The position numbers and the translations under genes are program-made. From assembly GCF_003855255.1 (NCBI RefSeq), contig NZ_CP034072.1, forward strand, positions 1,943,138 to 2,007,137: 64,000 bases of DNA, in the 5' to 3' direction. The notes under the pieces are model-generated. The model saw only the letters and a program-made list of their open reading frames with translations, was not told the origin of the DNA and made no database searches. Shown one piece after another: positions 53,988-61,639 of the stretch; position 1 is the first letter of the stretch, and each line of letters begins with the position of its first letter. Source of the DNA: Mycolicibacterium nivoides. GTDB taxonomy: Bacteria > Actinomycetota > Actinomycetes > Mycobacteriales > Mycobacteriaceae.

Positions 53988-54009
53988 ATTGAATATTCGC
54001 GGCCGAGGC

Positions 54010-54570
54010 CTAGGCGACTGATGCCGCTATCAAGAGCTCGGCAGCGGCGTCGACCCGCGGCCGGTCCGCGGTGACCAGGCCGTCCTGGCACAGTCCACGC
54101 AGGCCGGAGACCACCAATGTGGCACGCGCGCAGGCGCTGTCAGCGGGATACCCGATCACGGACAACGCCTCCGCGATCGGGGCGATCATCACGTCGACCG
54201 CGTCTCGGGCGGCCTCGCCGTAAGTCTGGGGGTCGGTGACCGCCAGGCTGAGGACCTGCAACAGCAGGCGCACATTGCGGCGTTCGCCGCCCCGGGTCAG
54301 TTCCCGCCACAGGGTCCGTGCCGCATCCACGAATTCGTCTGCAGTGGTGACACGGGCGAACATCTCCCCCAGCTGCGGACGGCTCGCGTCCAGGGCCTGT
54401 GCCAGCAGCTCGGCCCGGTCGCCGAAGTAGTACAGCAGCATGCGTTTGCTCGTACCCAGGGCCTCGGCCATCGGCGCGAGCGACATCTCACCGATGCCGT
54501 GCCGTTCGAGATACCCCACGACACCGTTCAGCAGCTCTTCACGCTTGACGGGATCTGCTGTGCGGGCCAC
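54010..54570 (-). CDS. TetR family transcriptional regulator
   Basis: 186 residues from a GTG at 54570 preceded by AAGAGG. The N-terminal helix-turn-helix is EMSLAPMAEALGTSKRMLLYYFGDRAELL (about 28-56); the rest is the helical ligand domain. It is divergent from a FAD monooxygenase gene, and two TACCGATCGGTA palindromes lie between the starts, a common operator type for this family. It probably represses both genes until the monooxygenase substrate is present. Confidence 0.82.
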   Translation of the reverse strand: MARTADPVKREELLNGVVGYLERHGIGEMSLAPMAEALGTSKRMLLYYFGDRAELLAQALDASRPQLGEMFARVTTADEFVDAARTLWRELTRGGERRNVRLLLQVLSLAVTDPQTYGEAARDAVDVMIAPIAEALSVIGYPADSACARATLVVSGLRGLCQDGLVTADRPRVDAAAELLIAASVA

Positions 54571-54578
54571 CTCTTGAC

Positions 54579-54594
54579 TGTACCGATCGGTACA
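54579..54594. promoter_or_regulatory. TetR operator 1
   Basis: TGTACCGATCGGTACA, a perfect 16-bp palindrome, nine bases upstream of the TetR start. Confidence 0.8.
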
Positions 54595-54609
54595 TTTATA
54601 GTCAATAGC

Positions 54610-54623
54610 GTACCGATCGGTAC
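54610..54623. promoter_or_regulatory. TetR operator 2
   Basis: GTACCGATCGGTAC, a perfect 14-bp palindrome. It repeats operator 1 with centres 30 bp apart, about three helical turns, so both dimers would bind the same DNA face. It lies 27 bp before the monooxygenase start. Confidence 0.8.
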
Positions 54624-54649
54624 ATTTGTTGCGGATTGAGGAGGGCCTC

Positions 54650-55825
54650 ATGACCGGACTTCGAGTTGCCGTCGTGGGTGCGGGTATCGGCGGGTTGACC
54701 GCCGCAATTGCTCTACGAGCCAATGGAATCGACGCGACCGTGTACGAACAGGCGCACGAGCTCAAGGCGCTCGGCGCCGGGGTCGCCATCGCCACGAACG
54801 GATCCCGCATCCTGAACAAGCTCGGCGTGGGCGATGCAGTGGCAGCGATCGCCGGTCCGGTCACGCACTATCAGTTCCGTACCTGGCAGGCCGAGCCGAT
54901 CGCCGGCGAACCGTCGACGCTCGGCTTCGGGGACCCGGCACGTACCTGGTGTCTGCACCGCGGCGAGTTCCAGAAGGTGCTGGCCGACGCGCCGCCCGCC
55001 GATGCCCTGCAGTTGGGCCGCTCCTGCGTCGGGGCCACCGAGCACGGCGACGGGGTCCGTGTCGAATTCTCCGACGGCACAACGGTCGACGCTGACCTTC
55101 TGGTCGGCGCCGACGGCATCCACTCGCGGCTGCAGGGCAAGGTGACGCGCCCGGCCGCACCCGTGAGCGAGGGAATCATGGCCTACCGCGGGCTGATTCC
55201 CGCCGACCGGCTGCGCGGCGTGGTCGATATGAATGCCAGCTCGATGTGGCTCGGTCCCCGGCAGAGTTTCCTGGCCTACCCGGTGTCCGGCGGTGAGCTG
55301 ATCAACATCGTCGCGTTCGTCCCCACCAATCTCACCGTGACCGAATCGTGGACCGCCCCTGGCGATGTGGCCGAACTCGCGGCTGCCTACCGGGGCTGGG
55401 ATCCGACAGTGTCATCGATCATCGACGCGATGGATTCCACGTTCCGGTGGGGAATCTACGACCGGGAACCGTTGGACCGCTGGTCCACCGAACAGATCAC
55501 CCTTCTGGGCGACAGTGCCCATGCGGTCACGCCGCACCTCGGACAGGGCGCCAACCAGGCCATCGAAGACGCGATGACATTGGCCGTCGTCTTGCGCGAC
55601 GCGCGGCCCGGCGAGATCGGCACGCGGCTGCGGCACTACGAGAACCTGCGTATCGACCGCACCGGCCACGTGCGCCGGCAGGCCCGAGCCGCAGGACACA
55701 TCTACCGTTCGACTGAACTCACCCCGCATGCACAGGCAGAGCAACTGCAAGCGATCCTCGACAGCGTCGCCATCAACACCTATGACGCCGAGCGGGTCGC
55801 CGAGAACGCAGGCCAGGCCGCCTGA
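54650..55825 (+). CDS. FAD-dependent monooxygenase (aromatic hydroxylase type)
   Basis: 391 residues from the ATG at 54650, with GGAGGG as ribosome-binding site. FAD-binding GAGIGGLTAAIALRANG (10-26), the middle DG motif near 145 in LLVGADGIHSRL, and the GD motif LLGDSAHAVTPHLGQGANQAIEDA near 282-305 give the p-hydroxybenzoate-hydroxylase fold, close to TetX, 3-hydroxybenzoate 6-hydroxylase and related single-component enzymes. It uses NAD(P)H and oxygen to hydroxylate a small substrate or inactivate an antibiotic. Divergent from a TetR gene with operators in between. It ends four bases before the convergent TetR at 55830. Confidence 0.82.
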   Translation: MTGLRVAVVGAGIGGLTAAIALRANGIDATVYEQAHELKALGAGVAIATNGSRILNKLGVGDAVAAIAGPVTHYQFRTWQAEPIAGEPSTLGFGDPARTWCLHRGEFQKVLADAPPADALQLGRSCVGATEHGDGVRVEFSDGTTVDADLLVGADGIHSRLQGKVTRPAAPVSEGIMAYRGLIPADRLRGVVDMNASSMWLGPRQSFLAYPVSGGELINIVAFVPTNLTVTESWTAPGDVAELAAAYRGWDPTVSSIIDAMDSTFRWGIYDREPLDRWSTEQITLLGDSAHAVTPHLGQGANQAIEDAMTLAVVLRDARPGEIGTRLRHYENLRIDRTGHVRRQARAAGHIYRSTELTPHAQAEQLQAILDSVAINTYDAERVAENAGQAA

Positions 55826-55829
55826 GCAG

Positions 55830-56447
55830 TCAGGAAGGCTGTTCCGTCTCGATGTAGGCGGCGAGGACGTCGACCAATGTCTCCAGCTCCTTCGACGAGT
55901 CGACCGGCGTCGGCCACACCATCTGCGCCACGACCAGACCCCGCAGGGTTGCCCAGATCAGGTTTCCGATCCCGGCACCCTTCGGCGCGGACAGTCCTTC
56001 GGCCAGATGGGAGCCAAGCCGGTTGAGATGCCGCATCAGTTCGGCCAGGTGGGTGTTAGCCGAACTGTCACGCATCCCCCGCGTGGAGATCAGGATCTCC
56101 AGGGCCGCCATCGACACCGGACTGGAGAATGCGCGCCAGACGATGTCGACGATCAGCTCGGTGCGTGTCCGGGTGCTCATCCCCTCATCGAAGGCGGGTA
56201 GGTCAGCCAGCGTTTCGGCCAGATCGCCGAATCCCTTGTCCACCACGGCCATCAGTAGTCCGTCGAGGTCGCCGAAGTGGTACTGGACCACACCCCATGT
56301 CACCCCGGCCCGCCCGGTGATGTGGCGGACGCTGGGTGGGGTGAATCCTTCGTCCAGGATGCAGCGCACCGTTTCGGCGATCACCGCCTCACGGGTGCGT
56401 TCGGCACGCGCCTGGCTTCCGGTGGCGGGCCGACGGGGCGCAGTCAT
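55830..56447 (-). CDS. TetR family transcriptional regulator
   Basis: 205 residues. The helix-turn-helix, TPPSVRHITGRAGVTWGVVQYHFGDLDGLL, lies at about 36-65. The C-terminal domain has a WxxF-type interface and cannot be placed in a known subgroup. It is the last gene of a three-gene minus-strand run (SDR, DapB-like dehydrogenase, TetR), ten bases after the dehydrogenase stop, so it is probably co-transcribed and autoregulated, although I found no clear palindrome upstream of the SDR. Confidence 0.82.
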   Translation of the reverse strand: MTAPRRPATGSQARAERTREAVIAETVRCILDEGFTPPSVRHITGRAGVTWGVVQYHFGDLDGLLMAVVDKGFGDLAETLADLPAFDEGMSTRTRTELIVDIVWRAFSSPVSMAALEILISTRGMRDSSANTHLAELMRHLNRLGSHLAEGLSAPKGAGIGNLIWATLRGLVVAQMVWPTPVDSSKELETLVDVLAAYIETEQPS

Positions 56448-56457
56448 GGTCGCGATG

Positions 56458-57531
56458 TCACCACATCACCCCGCGGAGGTGATCCAGCGGGCGCAGGTCG
56501 TGCGCGGCGAGGATGCCGCTCGGCGCGGAGCACACCGTGTCGATCGCGTTGATTGCGCGCGCCGCAGTGGCGATCACGCCACCCTCATTGTGGTCGACGC
56601 CCGACCCACCGACGTGGGTGTTGATCTCGACGCCGGGACTGCCCTCGATGACGACGCGATGCACACCGGGGTGGCCGTCGGGCGGGTACGGCCATTCCGG
56701 CGCCGCCGCCTCGGTCAATCGGTTGACGTGCTCCATCGTGATGACGGCCGCGCCGTCGCGCATCCCCTCGACGCCGAACCGGACCGCCGCCACCTGCCCA
56801 GGGGCGACATTCATCATGGTGCACGAGATGGGCGCAGTGGTGGCCCAGGGCTCCCAGCGCTCACGGACCTCGTCGAGCGTCACGCCCAGGTCGTCGGCCA
56901 GGGCGCGAACCTGCGCGCCCCACATGGAGGCAAGCACGCCCGGCAGGGACATCACCGGGCGGTGATCGGCGGGCTCTCCGAAACCGAAACTGGCACCGGT
57001 GAATTCGGCGTCGTCATAGGAACCGTAGTCGAAAATCTCCTGCACGGTGATGGCGGTGGCACGCGCCGCCAGACTCAGGGCGGTGTAGACAAGCGTGTCC
57101 CCGGAGAAACCCGGATCGATTCCGTTGATGTACAGCGTCGAATTCCCCGCGGCACAGGCTTCCCGCAGCGGCCCGCTCAACCATTCCCCTGCCTGATCGG
57201 GTGCGACCATCCAGACGAAGGAGGTCCCGACGACGTTTGTGCCGGCCCGCAGAAAACGGGTGATGTCGGACAGCGCCTCGGCCGGGCGGGTTTCGGCTTG
57301 TGACGTGTAGACGACACAGTCTGCGTTCAGGCTGACCAATTGGTCGATGTCGTCCGTGGCGATCACCCCGGTCGCTCCGTCCATGCCGCACAGTTCTGCC
57401 GCGTCGCGCCCGATCTTGCCGGTACCGGACGCGTGCACTCCGACGAGCTCGAGATCGGGGCGTTCGATGAGGCTGCGCAGTGCGTGCCGACCCACGTTGC
57501 CGGTGGAGAACTGGATGACGCGACGGGACAA
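56458..57531 (-). CDS. DapB-like NAD(P)H-dependent dehydrogenase, paralog of 13343
   Basis: 357 residues, the same length and layout as the protein at 13343: Rossmann start VIQFSTGNVGRHALRSLI (residues 5-22), the TDDIDQLVSLNADCVVYTS stretch, the INGIDPGFSGDTL segment near 136-148 that also occurs in the paralog as TGIDPGFANDLF, and the C-terminal DAP_DH-type domain ending near LRPLDHLRG. It likely reduces or oxidises an imine/carbonyl substrate; the exact reaction is unknown. It lies between an SDR and a TetR gene. Confidence 0.75.
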   Translation of the reverse strand: MSRRVIQFSTGNVGRHALRSLIERPDLELVGVHASGTGKIGRDAAELCGMDGATGVIATDDIDQLVSLNADCVVYTSQAETRPAEALSDITRFLRAGTNVVGTSFVWMVAPDQAGEWLSGPLREACAAGNSTLYINGIDPGFSGDTLVYTALSLAARATAITVQEIFDYGSYDDAEFTGASFGFGEPADHRPVMSLPGVLASMWGAQVRALADDLGVTLDEVRERWEPWATTAPISCTMMNVAPGQVAAVRFGVEGMRDGAAVITMEHVNRLTEAAAPEWPYPPDGHPGVHRVVIEGSPGVEINTHVGGSGVDHNEGGVIATAARAINAIDTVCSAPSGILAAHDLRPLDHLRGVMW

Positions 57532-57540
57532 GGGATCTCC

Positions 57541-58398
57541 TCAGAGCAGGTCGGTGATGGTCTTGAGGCCGGCCTCGTAGAGGACACCGGGGAGCATGCC
57601 GCCGTCGATCTCTATGGTGGTGCCGTTGATGAAATCGGCTGCGCCGGAGGCGAGGAAGACACAGGTCCGCCCGACCTCGGCGGGTTCGCCGCCGCGCTTC
57701 ATGGGGACGGCGTCGAAGTACTTCGTTCCCGTCGGATCATCTTTGGGCAGTACGAAGGACCGGAAGTTCTCGGTGATCGTCGGCCCGAGTGCGACGCAGT
57801 TCACCCGTGCTGTGGGGCCCCACTCCTCGGCCAGGGAGCGGGTCAGCTGATTGAGGCCGGATTTGGCCGCGCCGTAGGACACCAGGGTCGGCGATCCGGC
57901 CGGGTGTCCCGCACCACTGGAGATGTTGATGATGCAACCGGTGCCGTCCTGGGTCTTCATCTGGCGAAAGACTCGCACGGCGAACCACAGCGGACTGATG
58001 AGGTTCATCTGAACGGCGAACGCGTGGAACAGCGCGGTGCGCTCGAAGTCGTCATCGGAGGACGGAGCACCCTGAATCTTCGACACCAGGGCCGGAACGT
58101 CCTCGGCGTGCGGGGAGGGAACGGTGCCGCCGGCGTTGTTGATCAGGATGTCGATCCGGCCATAGGTGTCGGCCACCTGCTCCACGAAGGCATCGATCGC
58201 GCGGTAATCGCCTTGGTCGCAGACCAATTGGGCAGACCGGTCCCGCCAGGCGTCCTCGATCCCAGGAATTTCCGGCAGCGCCGATCGAGAGCACCCAACG
58301 ACGGTCGCCCCGGCGCGAAGCAGTTCATGCGCGATGCCGACGCCCACGCCACGGCTGGTTCCGGTGACGATGGCGACTTTGCCTTCGAGTGTGGCCAC
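57541..58398 (-). CDS. Short-chain dehydrogenase/reductase
   Basis: 285 residues. Cofactor motif TGTSRGVGVGIA (12-23), NNAG near 93 and the active-site set NISSGAG... then YGAAKSGLNQL near 175, ending INGTTIEIDGGMLPG. There is a 20-residue insertion near 100-125 (AEDVPALVSKIQGAPSSDDD). It is the first gene of the SDR-DapB-like-TetR unit, with nine bases to the dehydrogenase, so the two oxidoreductases may act on successive steps of the same compound. Confidence 0.8.
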   Translation of the reverse strand: MATLEGKVAIVTGTSRGVGVGIAHELLRAGATVVGCSRSALPEIPGIEDAWRDRSAQLVCDQGDYRAIDAFVEQVADTYGRIDILINNAGGTVPSPHAEDVPALVSKIQGAPSSDDDFERTALFHAFAVQMNLISPLWFAVRVFRQMKTQDGTGCIINISSGAGHPAGSPTLVSYGAAKSGLNQLTRSLAEEWGPTARVNCVALGPTITENFRSFVLPKDDPTGTKYFDAVPMKRGGEPAEVGRTCVFLASGAADFINGTTIEIDGGMLPGVLYEAGLKTITDLL

Positions 58399-58709
58399 GA
58401 GCCAGAAAATTACACGCTTAATGTTTTGGCGGCAATGACCTCGGCTGCGGCGGCCTGACCATGGAGCGGGACGGTCTCGCGGCGCCGTCCTGAGTCACCG
58501 CGCCAGCAGCGCCGCTTCCTGCGGGGTGACCAAGCGCTCCTGCTTGGCGGGATACCGCCGGCTCTTGATGGGGCAACGGATCAGAGAGAGGGCGATCCGC
58601 GCGGTGCGCGCGTCAACTGTTCGGCTGATGTACACGGCGGTTCACTCCGTTCCTCTGGTTGACCGTTGTCGGCTTGGTATCGGATACACGGTGCGTGGAG
58701 GCATTGGGT
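58399..58709. other. Mostly intergenic region
   Basis: About 310 bp between two minus-strand genes. The only gene-like feature is the 46-codon frame at 58495-58635. The stretch next to 58398 must hold the SDR promoter, but no clear hexamers stand out. Confidence 0.4.
58495..58635 (-). CDS. Small basic protein of unknown function (46 residues)
   Basis: A GTG-initiated frame of 46 codons with GAGGAACGGAG about 12 bases upstream. The product begins MYISRTVDARTAR and ends TPQEAALLAR; it is Arg/Lys-rich with one Cys near residue 21 and a PIKSRRYPAK stretch. Codon third positions are G/C-rich as in neighbours, and the sequence looks like a real small protein rather than noise. No family is recognised. 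It lies downstream of the exported protein at 58710 on the same strand and could share its transcript. Confidence 0.42.
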   Translation of the reverse strand: MYISRTVDARTARIALSLIRCPIKSRRYPAKQERLVTPQEAALLAR

Positions 58710-59051
58710 TCACGGCTCCCCGGGCAACATCGGTACCCCGGGGATCATCGGGTAGGCGCCGGCCGGTTGTTGCACGATGCCCGTCGGTTGTTGGACGGTA
58801 CCTACCGGGCCGAGACCGGGTTGAGCCTTGTGGCCTCCGGTCAGTATCGACAGCAGGGATGCGTAGTCATCGATGGCGTTGACCAACGCCCCGGGGTCGA
58901 ACGGCACCGCGGGCGCCTGGTCGTCGGTGGCGAGCGGCGTCCGCGGCGCCGCTGCTGCCGATGCGTTGCTCACCGCCAGGACCGCCAACGGACCCGCGAG
59001 GATCAACGCCGCGTACCCGAGTCGTCTGCCGAAGGTGGTGTATGCAGACAT
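58710..59051 (-). CDS. Small exported protein
   Basis: 113 residues with a signal peptide: basic start MSAYTTFGRRLG, hydrophobic core YAALILAGPLAVLAV, and predicted cleavage after NASA (about residue 32). The mature part is Pro/Gly-rich (GPVGTVQQPTGIVQQPAGAYPMIPG), with no cysteine and no recognised domain. It resembles the many small Pro-rich exported proteins of mycobacteria. The function is unknown. Confidence 0.62.
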   Translation of the reverse strand: MSAYTTFGRRLGYAALILAGPLAVLAVSNASAAAAPRTPLATDDQAPAVPFDPGALVNAIDDYASLLSILTGGHKAQPGLGPVGTVQQPTGIVQQPAGAYPMIPGVPMLPGEP

Positions 59052-59222
59052 GCTGGCCTCCCCGATCTGACGTGCAGTGCATTTGTTGCACTTGAGTCAC
59101 TTTGGAAACACTGGTCCGCAACGGTCACATTTGGGGCACGACACCGTCACAAATCGCACCCTATGGCGTGGCTTTGTCTTTGCCAGACAGCCGCTGTGAG
59201 AAGCTGCCGCGCTCCTGGGAGG

Positions 59223-60722
59223 TCAGTTCTCCTTCAGGCCCAACGCGCGGACCATCGTGAAGAACAGGTCGGTCTGATCACTCAGACCGACGATGTTGGT
59301 TGCGCCGGGGCCGTAGGCGGCGATGCGCAGCTGGGATCCGGTGTGGCCCTGGTCCATCGCGTCGAGGTTGTCCGAGGTGCCGTAGGAGACGGTCAGGTTC
59401 TGGCCGTCCTTGCTGCGCAGGACCCGCGTCAGGCCCGGGTAGATGGCGTCGCGGGTGACCTCGAAGGGCAGTTTGGCCTCGGTGGCGGCGTCATGGACAT
59501 CCTCGACGTTCATGGATTCCACGATCTGGCTGCTGTGCGCGTGGTCAGCGGTGACGATGACCAGGGTGTCCTTGTTCTCCTTGGCGAAATCGAGGGCCAC
59601 CTTGGCGGCCTCGTCGAGATCGACGGTCTCGCCGATCTGCCCACACGGGTTGGCGGCATGGTCCTGCTTGTCGATCGAGGCGCCTTCGACCTGCAGGAAG
59701 AAGCCGTCTCCGTCTCCCTTGAGCAGATCGATGGACTTCTTGGTCATCGCTGCCAGCGTGGGCACCGAGGCGCCGCGGTCCGGGTTGTCCTTGCACTCGG
59801 CGGCCGGTTCCAGGTAGCCGCCCTTGCCTGCGACCGGTCCGCTCCAACGGGTCGGCATGTTGCCCTCGGCGAACAGGCCGAGCAACGGCGCGTCCTGGTC
59901 GGCCTTGTCCGCCTTGTCGAGTTCGTCGGCGTTGCGCACGATGGTGAAGCCGCGCTCCTTGGCCTGAACTTCCAGCGTCTTGCCTTGGTAATCACCGGCT
60001 TTGGCGACCTGTGCGAAGGTTTCGGCACCGCCGCCCATCACCACGTCGGCGCGCGTTGCCAGCAGCTGTTCGGTGATCGAGCCGTTGCCGCCTTTCTCCA
60101 AGGCGTTCGACGGGCAGTCCTTGGTCGTCTCGTCAGGTCCGTAGCAGTCCCGTTCGGTGACGTGGGCGACCTGAACGGCCGGGGTGGCGTCCTGGATCTC
60201 GGAGGTGGTGATGTCGCCGGTGGCCTTGCCCGCCTCCTTGGCCAACTGCAGCAGCGTCTTCTGATCCTTGCCGTGGATGTCCACGGCGATCGCACCGTTG
60301 TAGGTCTTGGTGCCGGTGGCCCAGGCCGATCCGCTGGCCGCCGAGTCGGTGACGTATGTCGGCTTGCCGCTCTTGTCCAGGGAGTAGTGGGTGTACTGCC
60401 CCGTCAGCGGGAACGCGTCCAGCCCCGGGAAGGCGCCGCCGGCGCCGTGGGCGTAGTTGCGGGCCACGGTGATCTCCGAGTCACCCATGCCATCGCCGAT
60501 CAGCAGGATGACGTTCTTGGCGCCGGTGTTCTTGATGGAGTCGGCGATCAGTGCCGAGCGATCATCGCCGGCGCGGGTCGCACCGCCGTGCTCGGACAAC
60601 GTGCCCTTGGCAGCGGGGTCGAGCAGCGGCAACGATGCGTCGTCGTTCTTACCTCCCCCGCAGGCCGCAGCCAGGGCTGCCGTACACACCAACGCCGCCA
60701 CCACGTACCGCCTGCGCGTCAT
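59223..60722 (-). CDS. phoA: Alkaline phosphatase, lipoprotein (PhoA type)
   Basis: 499 residues. Lipobox LAAAC with Cys21. The alkaline-phosphatase core is complete: metal Asp in [11 protein letters not shown] near 73-83, nucleophile Ser in [13 protein letters not shown] near 124-136, the [28 protein letters not shown] block near 343-370, TADHAHSSQ near 397-405 and the His of GHTGSQL near 465. The enzyme releases phosphate from esters at the outer membrane face or in the periplasm, typically under phosphate starvation. ATG 60722 is chosen because the signal peptide starts there. No Pho-box could be identified. Confidence 0.88.
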   Translation of the reverse strand: MTRRRYVVAALVCTAALAAACGGGKNDDASLPLLDPAAKGTLSEHGGATRAGDDRSALIADSIKNTGAKNVILLIGDGMGDSEITVARNYAHGAGGAFPGLDAFPLTGQYTHYSLDKSGKPTYVTDSAASGSAWATGTKTYNGAIAVDIHGKDQKTLLQLAKEAGKATGDITTSEIQDATPAVQVAHVTERDCYGPDETTKDCPSNALEKGGNGSITEQLLATRADVVMGGGAETFAQVAKAGDYQGKTLEVQAKERGFTIVRNADELDKADKADQDAPLLGLFAEGNMPTRWSGPVAGKGGYLEPAAECKDNPDRGASVPTLAAMTKKSIDLLKGDGDGFFLQVEGASIDKQDHAANPCGQIGETVDLDEAAKVALDFAKENKDTLVIVTADHAHSSQIVESMNVEDVHDAATEAKLPFEVTRDAIYPGLTRVLRSKDGQNLTVSYGTSDNLDAMDQGHTGSQLRIAAYGPGATNIVGLSDQTDLFFTMVRALGLKEN

Positions 60723-60970
60723 CCATGTCTCCGTATCGTCGTCATCTCCATCAAGCCCACACATGGTTGAAGCCGCATGTGAACCGATGTTTGCCCGACA
60801 GTCGACACCCGGGTAACGGCAATCAAACAGATAGCCGGCCTATCGGGACCGACAGTTGCCGCAGCAGGCGCGACACGTTTTTGCGATAGGAACTACCTGG
60901 CAATTGGTCGCGTCGATATCGTCCAACCCCCTTTGCCCGCGTTGATACCGTGCGGCAAAGAGGAACGGGG

Positions 60971-61465
60971 ATGTCCATGACGAAGCGCATCACAACCTGC
61001 CTGATCGGGGCGATGGCGATCGGTCTGGCCGCCACGGCGTGCAGCCCGGTGACCGAGAAGGCCGAGGCTACGACCACGACAGCGCCGCCGGCCACCACTG
61101 TCACCACCAGCGCGGCCGCGGGCGGTGAGTCACTGACGTCACTGTTGCCGACACCGGCCGACGTCCAGCAGACCAAAGGTCCCGACGACATCGCCGACGG
61201 CGGAATCCACCTGCACTACCAGGTCAACGGCGCGCCGGATGCCGTGATGACCGCGTACAAGAACGCGCTGCAGGGCAAGGGCTGGGCGCTCACCACGATC
61301 ATCTCCTCGAGCGGTGGCGGAGGCGGCGGGGCGACCTATACGGGCACGCACGGTGACGCCTACGGCGTATTCGACGGCGGCGGATATGCCAACAGCACCT
61401 ACATCGACGTGTGCACCTGGCCCGCGAAGCCGGCGAATCCCAACTGCAGTCGCAGTGATCGTTAG
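60971..61465 (+). CDS. Putative lipoprotein of unknown function
   Basis: 164 residues. Lipobox ATAC with Cys24, then a Thr/Ala/Pro linker to about 55. The mature domain has DIADGGIHLHYQVNGAPDAVMTAYKNALQGKGWALTTIISS (about 75-115), a pattern found in small mycobacterial lipoproteins (one alpha-helix packed on a beta-sheet), then a Gly-rich loop (SSSGGGGGGATY) and a Cys pair near the end. AGGAACGGGG precedes the ATG. No enzymatic motif. Divergent from the PhoA gene. Confidence 0.65.
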   Translation: MSMTKRITTCLIGAMAIGLAATACSPVTEKAEATTTTAPPATTVTTSAAAGGESLTSLLPTPADVQQTKGPDDIADGGIHLHYQVNGAPDAVMTAYKNALQGKGWALTTIISSSGGGGGGATYTGTHGDAYGVFDGGGYANSTYIDVCTWPAKPANPNCSRSDR

Positions 61466-61639
61466 CGACGCGCTCTCGCGCCAGTTGCGCGGCAGATTGC
61501 CGCGACACCGATAGCGGTGGATTACAGCCGCCGGTAGCACATCAGGATCGTTGTTCCGGCGTTCTGAAATCACAACGTAGCCAACGTGTTGCGTGCGATC
61601 TATACATCGACCACGGTTGACGGCCCTACGCTAGAGGGC

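Noticed and set aside
58659..60770. 703-codon plus-strand frame over the phosphatase gene
   Set aside because: Antisense to a full PhoA protein with all metal and nucleophile residues; no recognisable protein features.
61511..61527. Third copy of the 39-bp hairpin repeat
   Set aside because: Only about 14 bases resemble the left end (12 of 14), with no matching right end.
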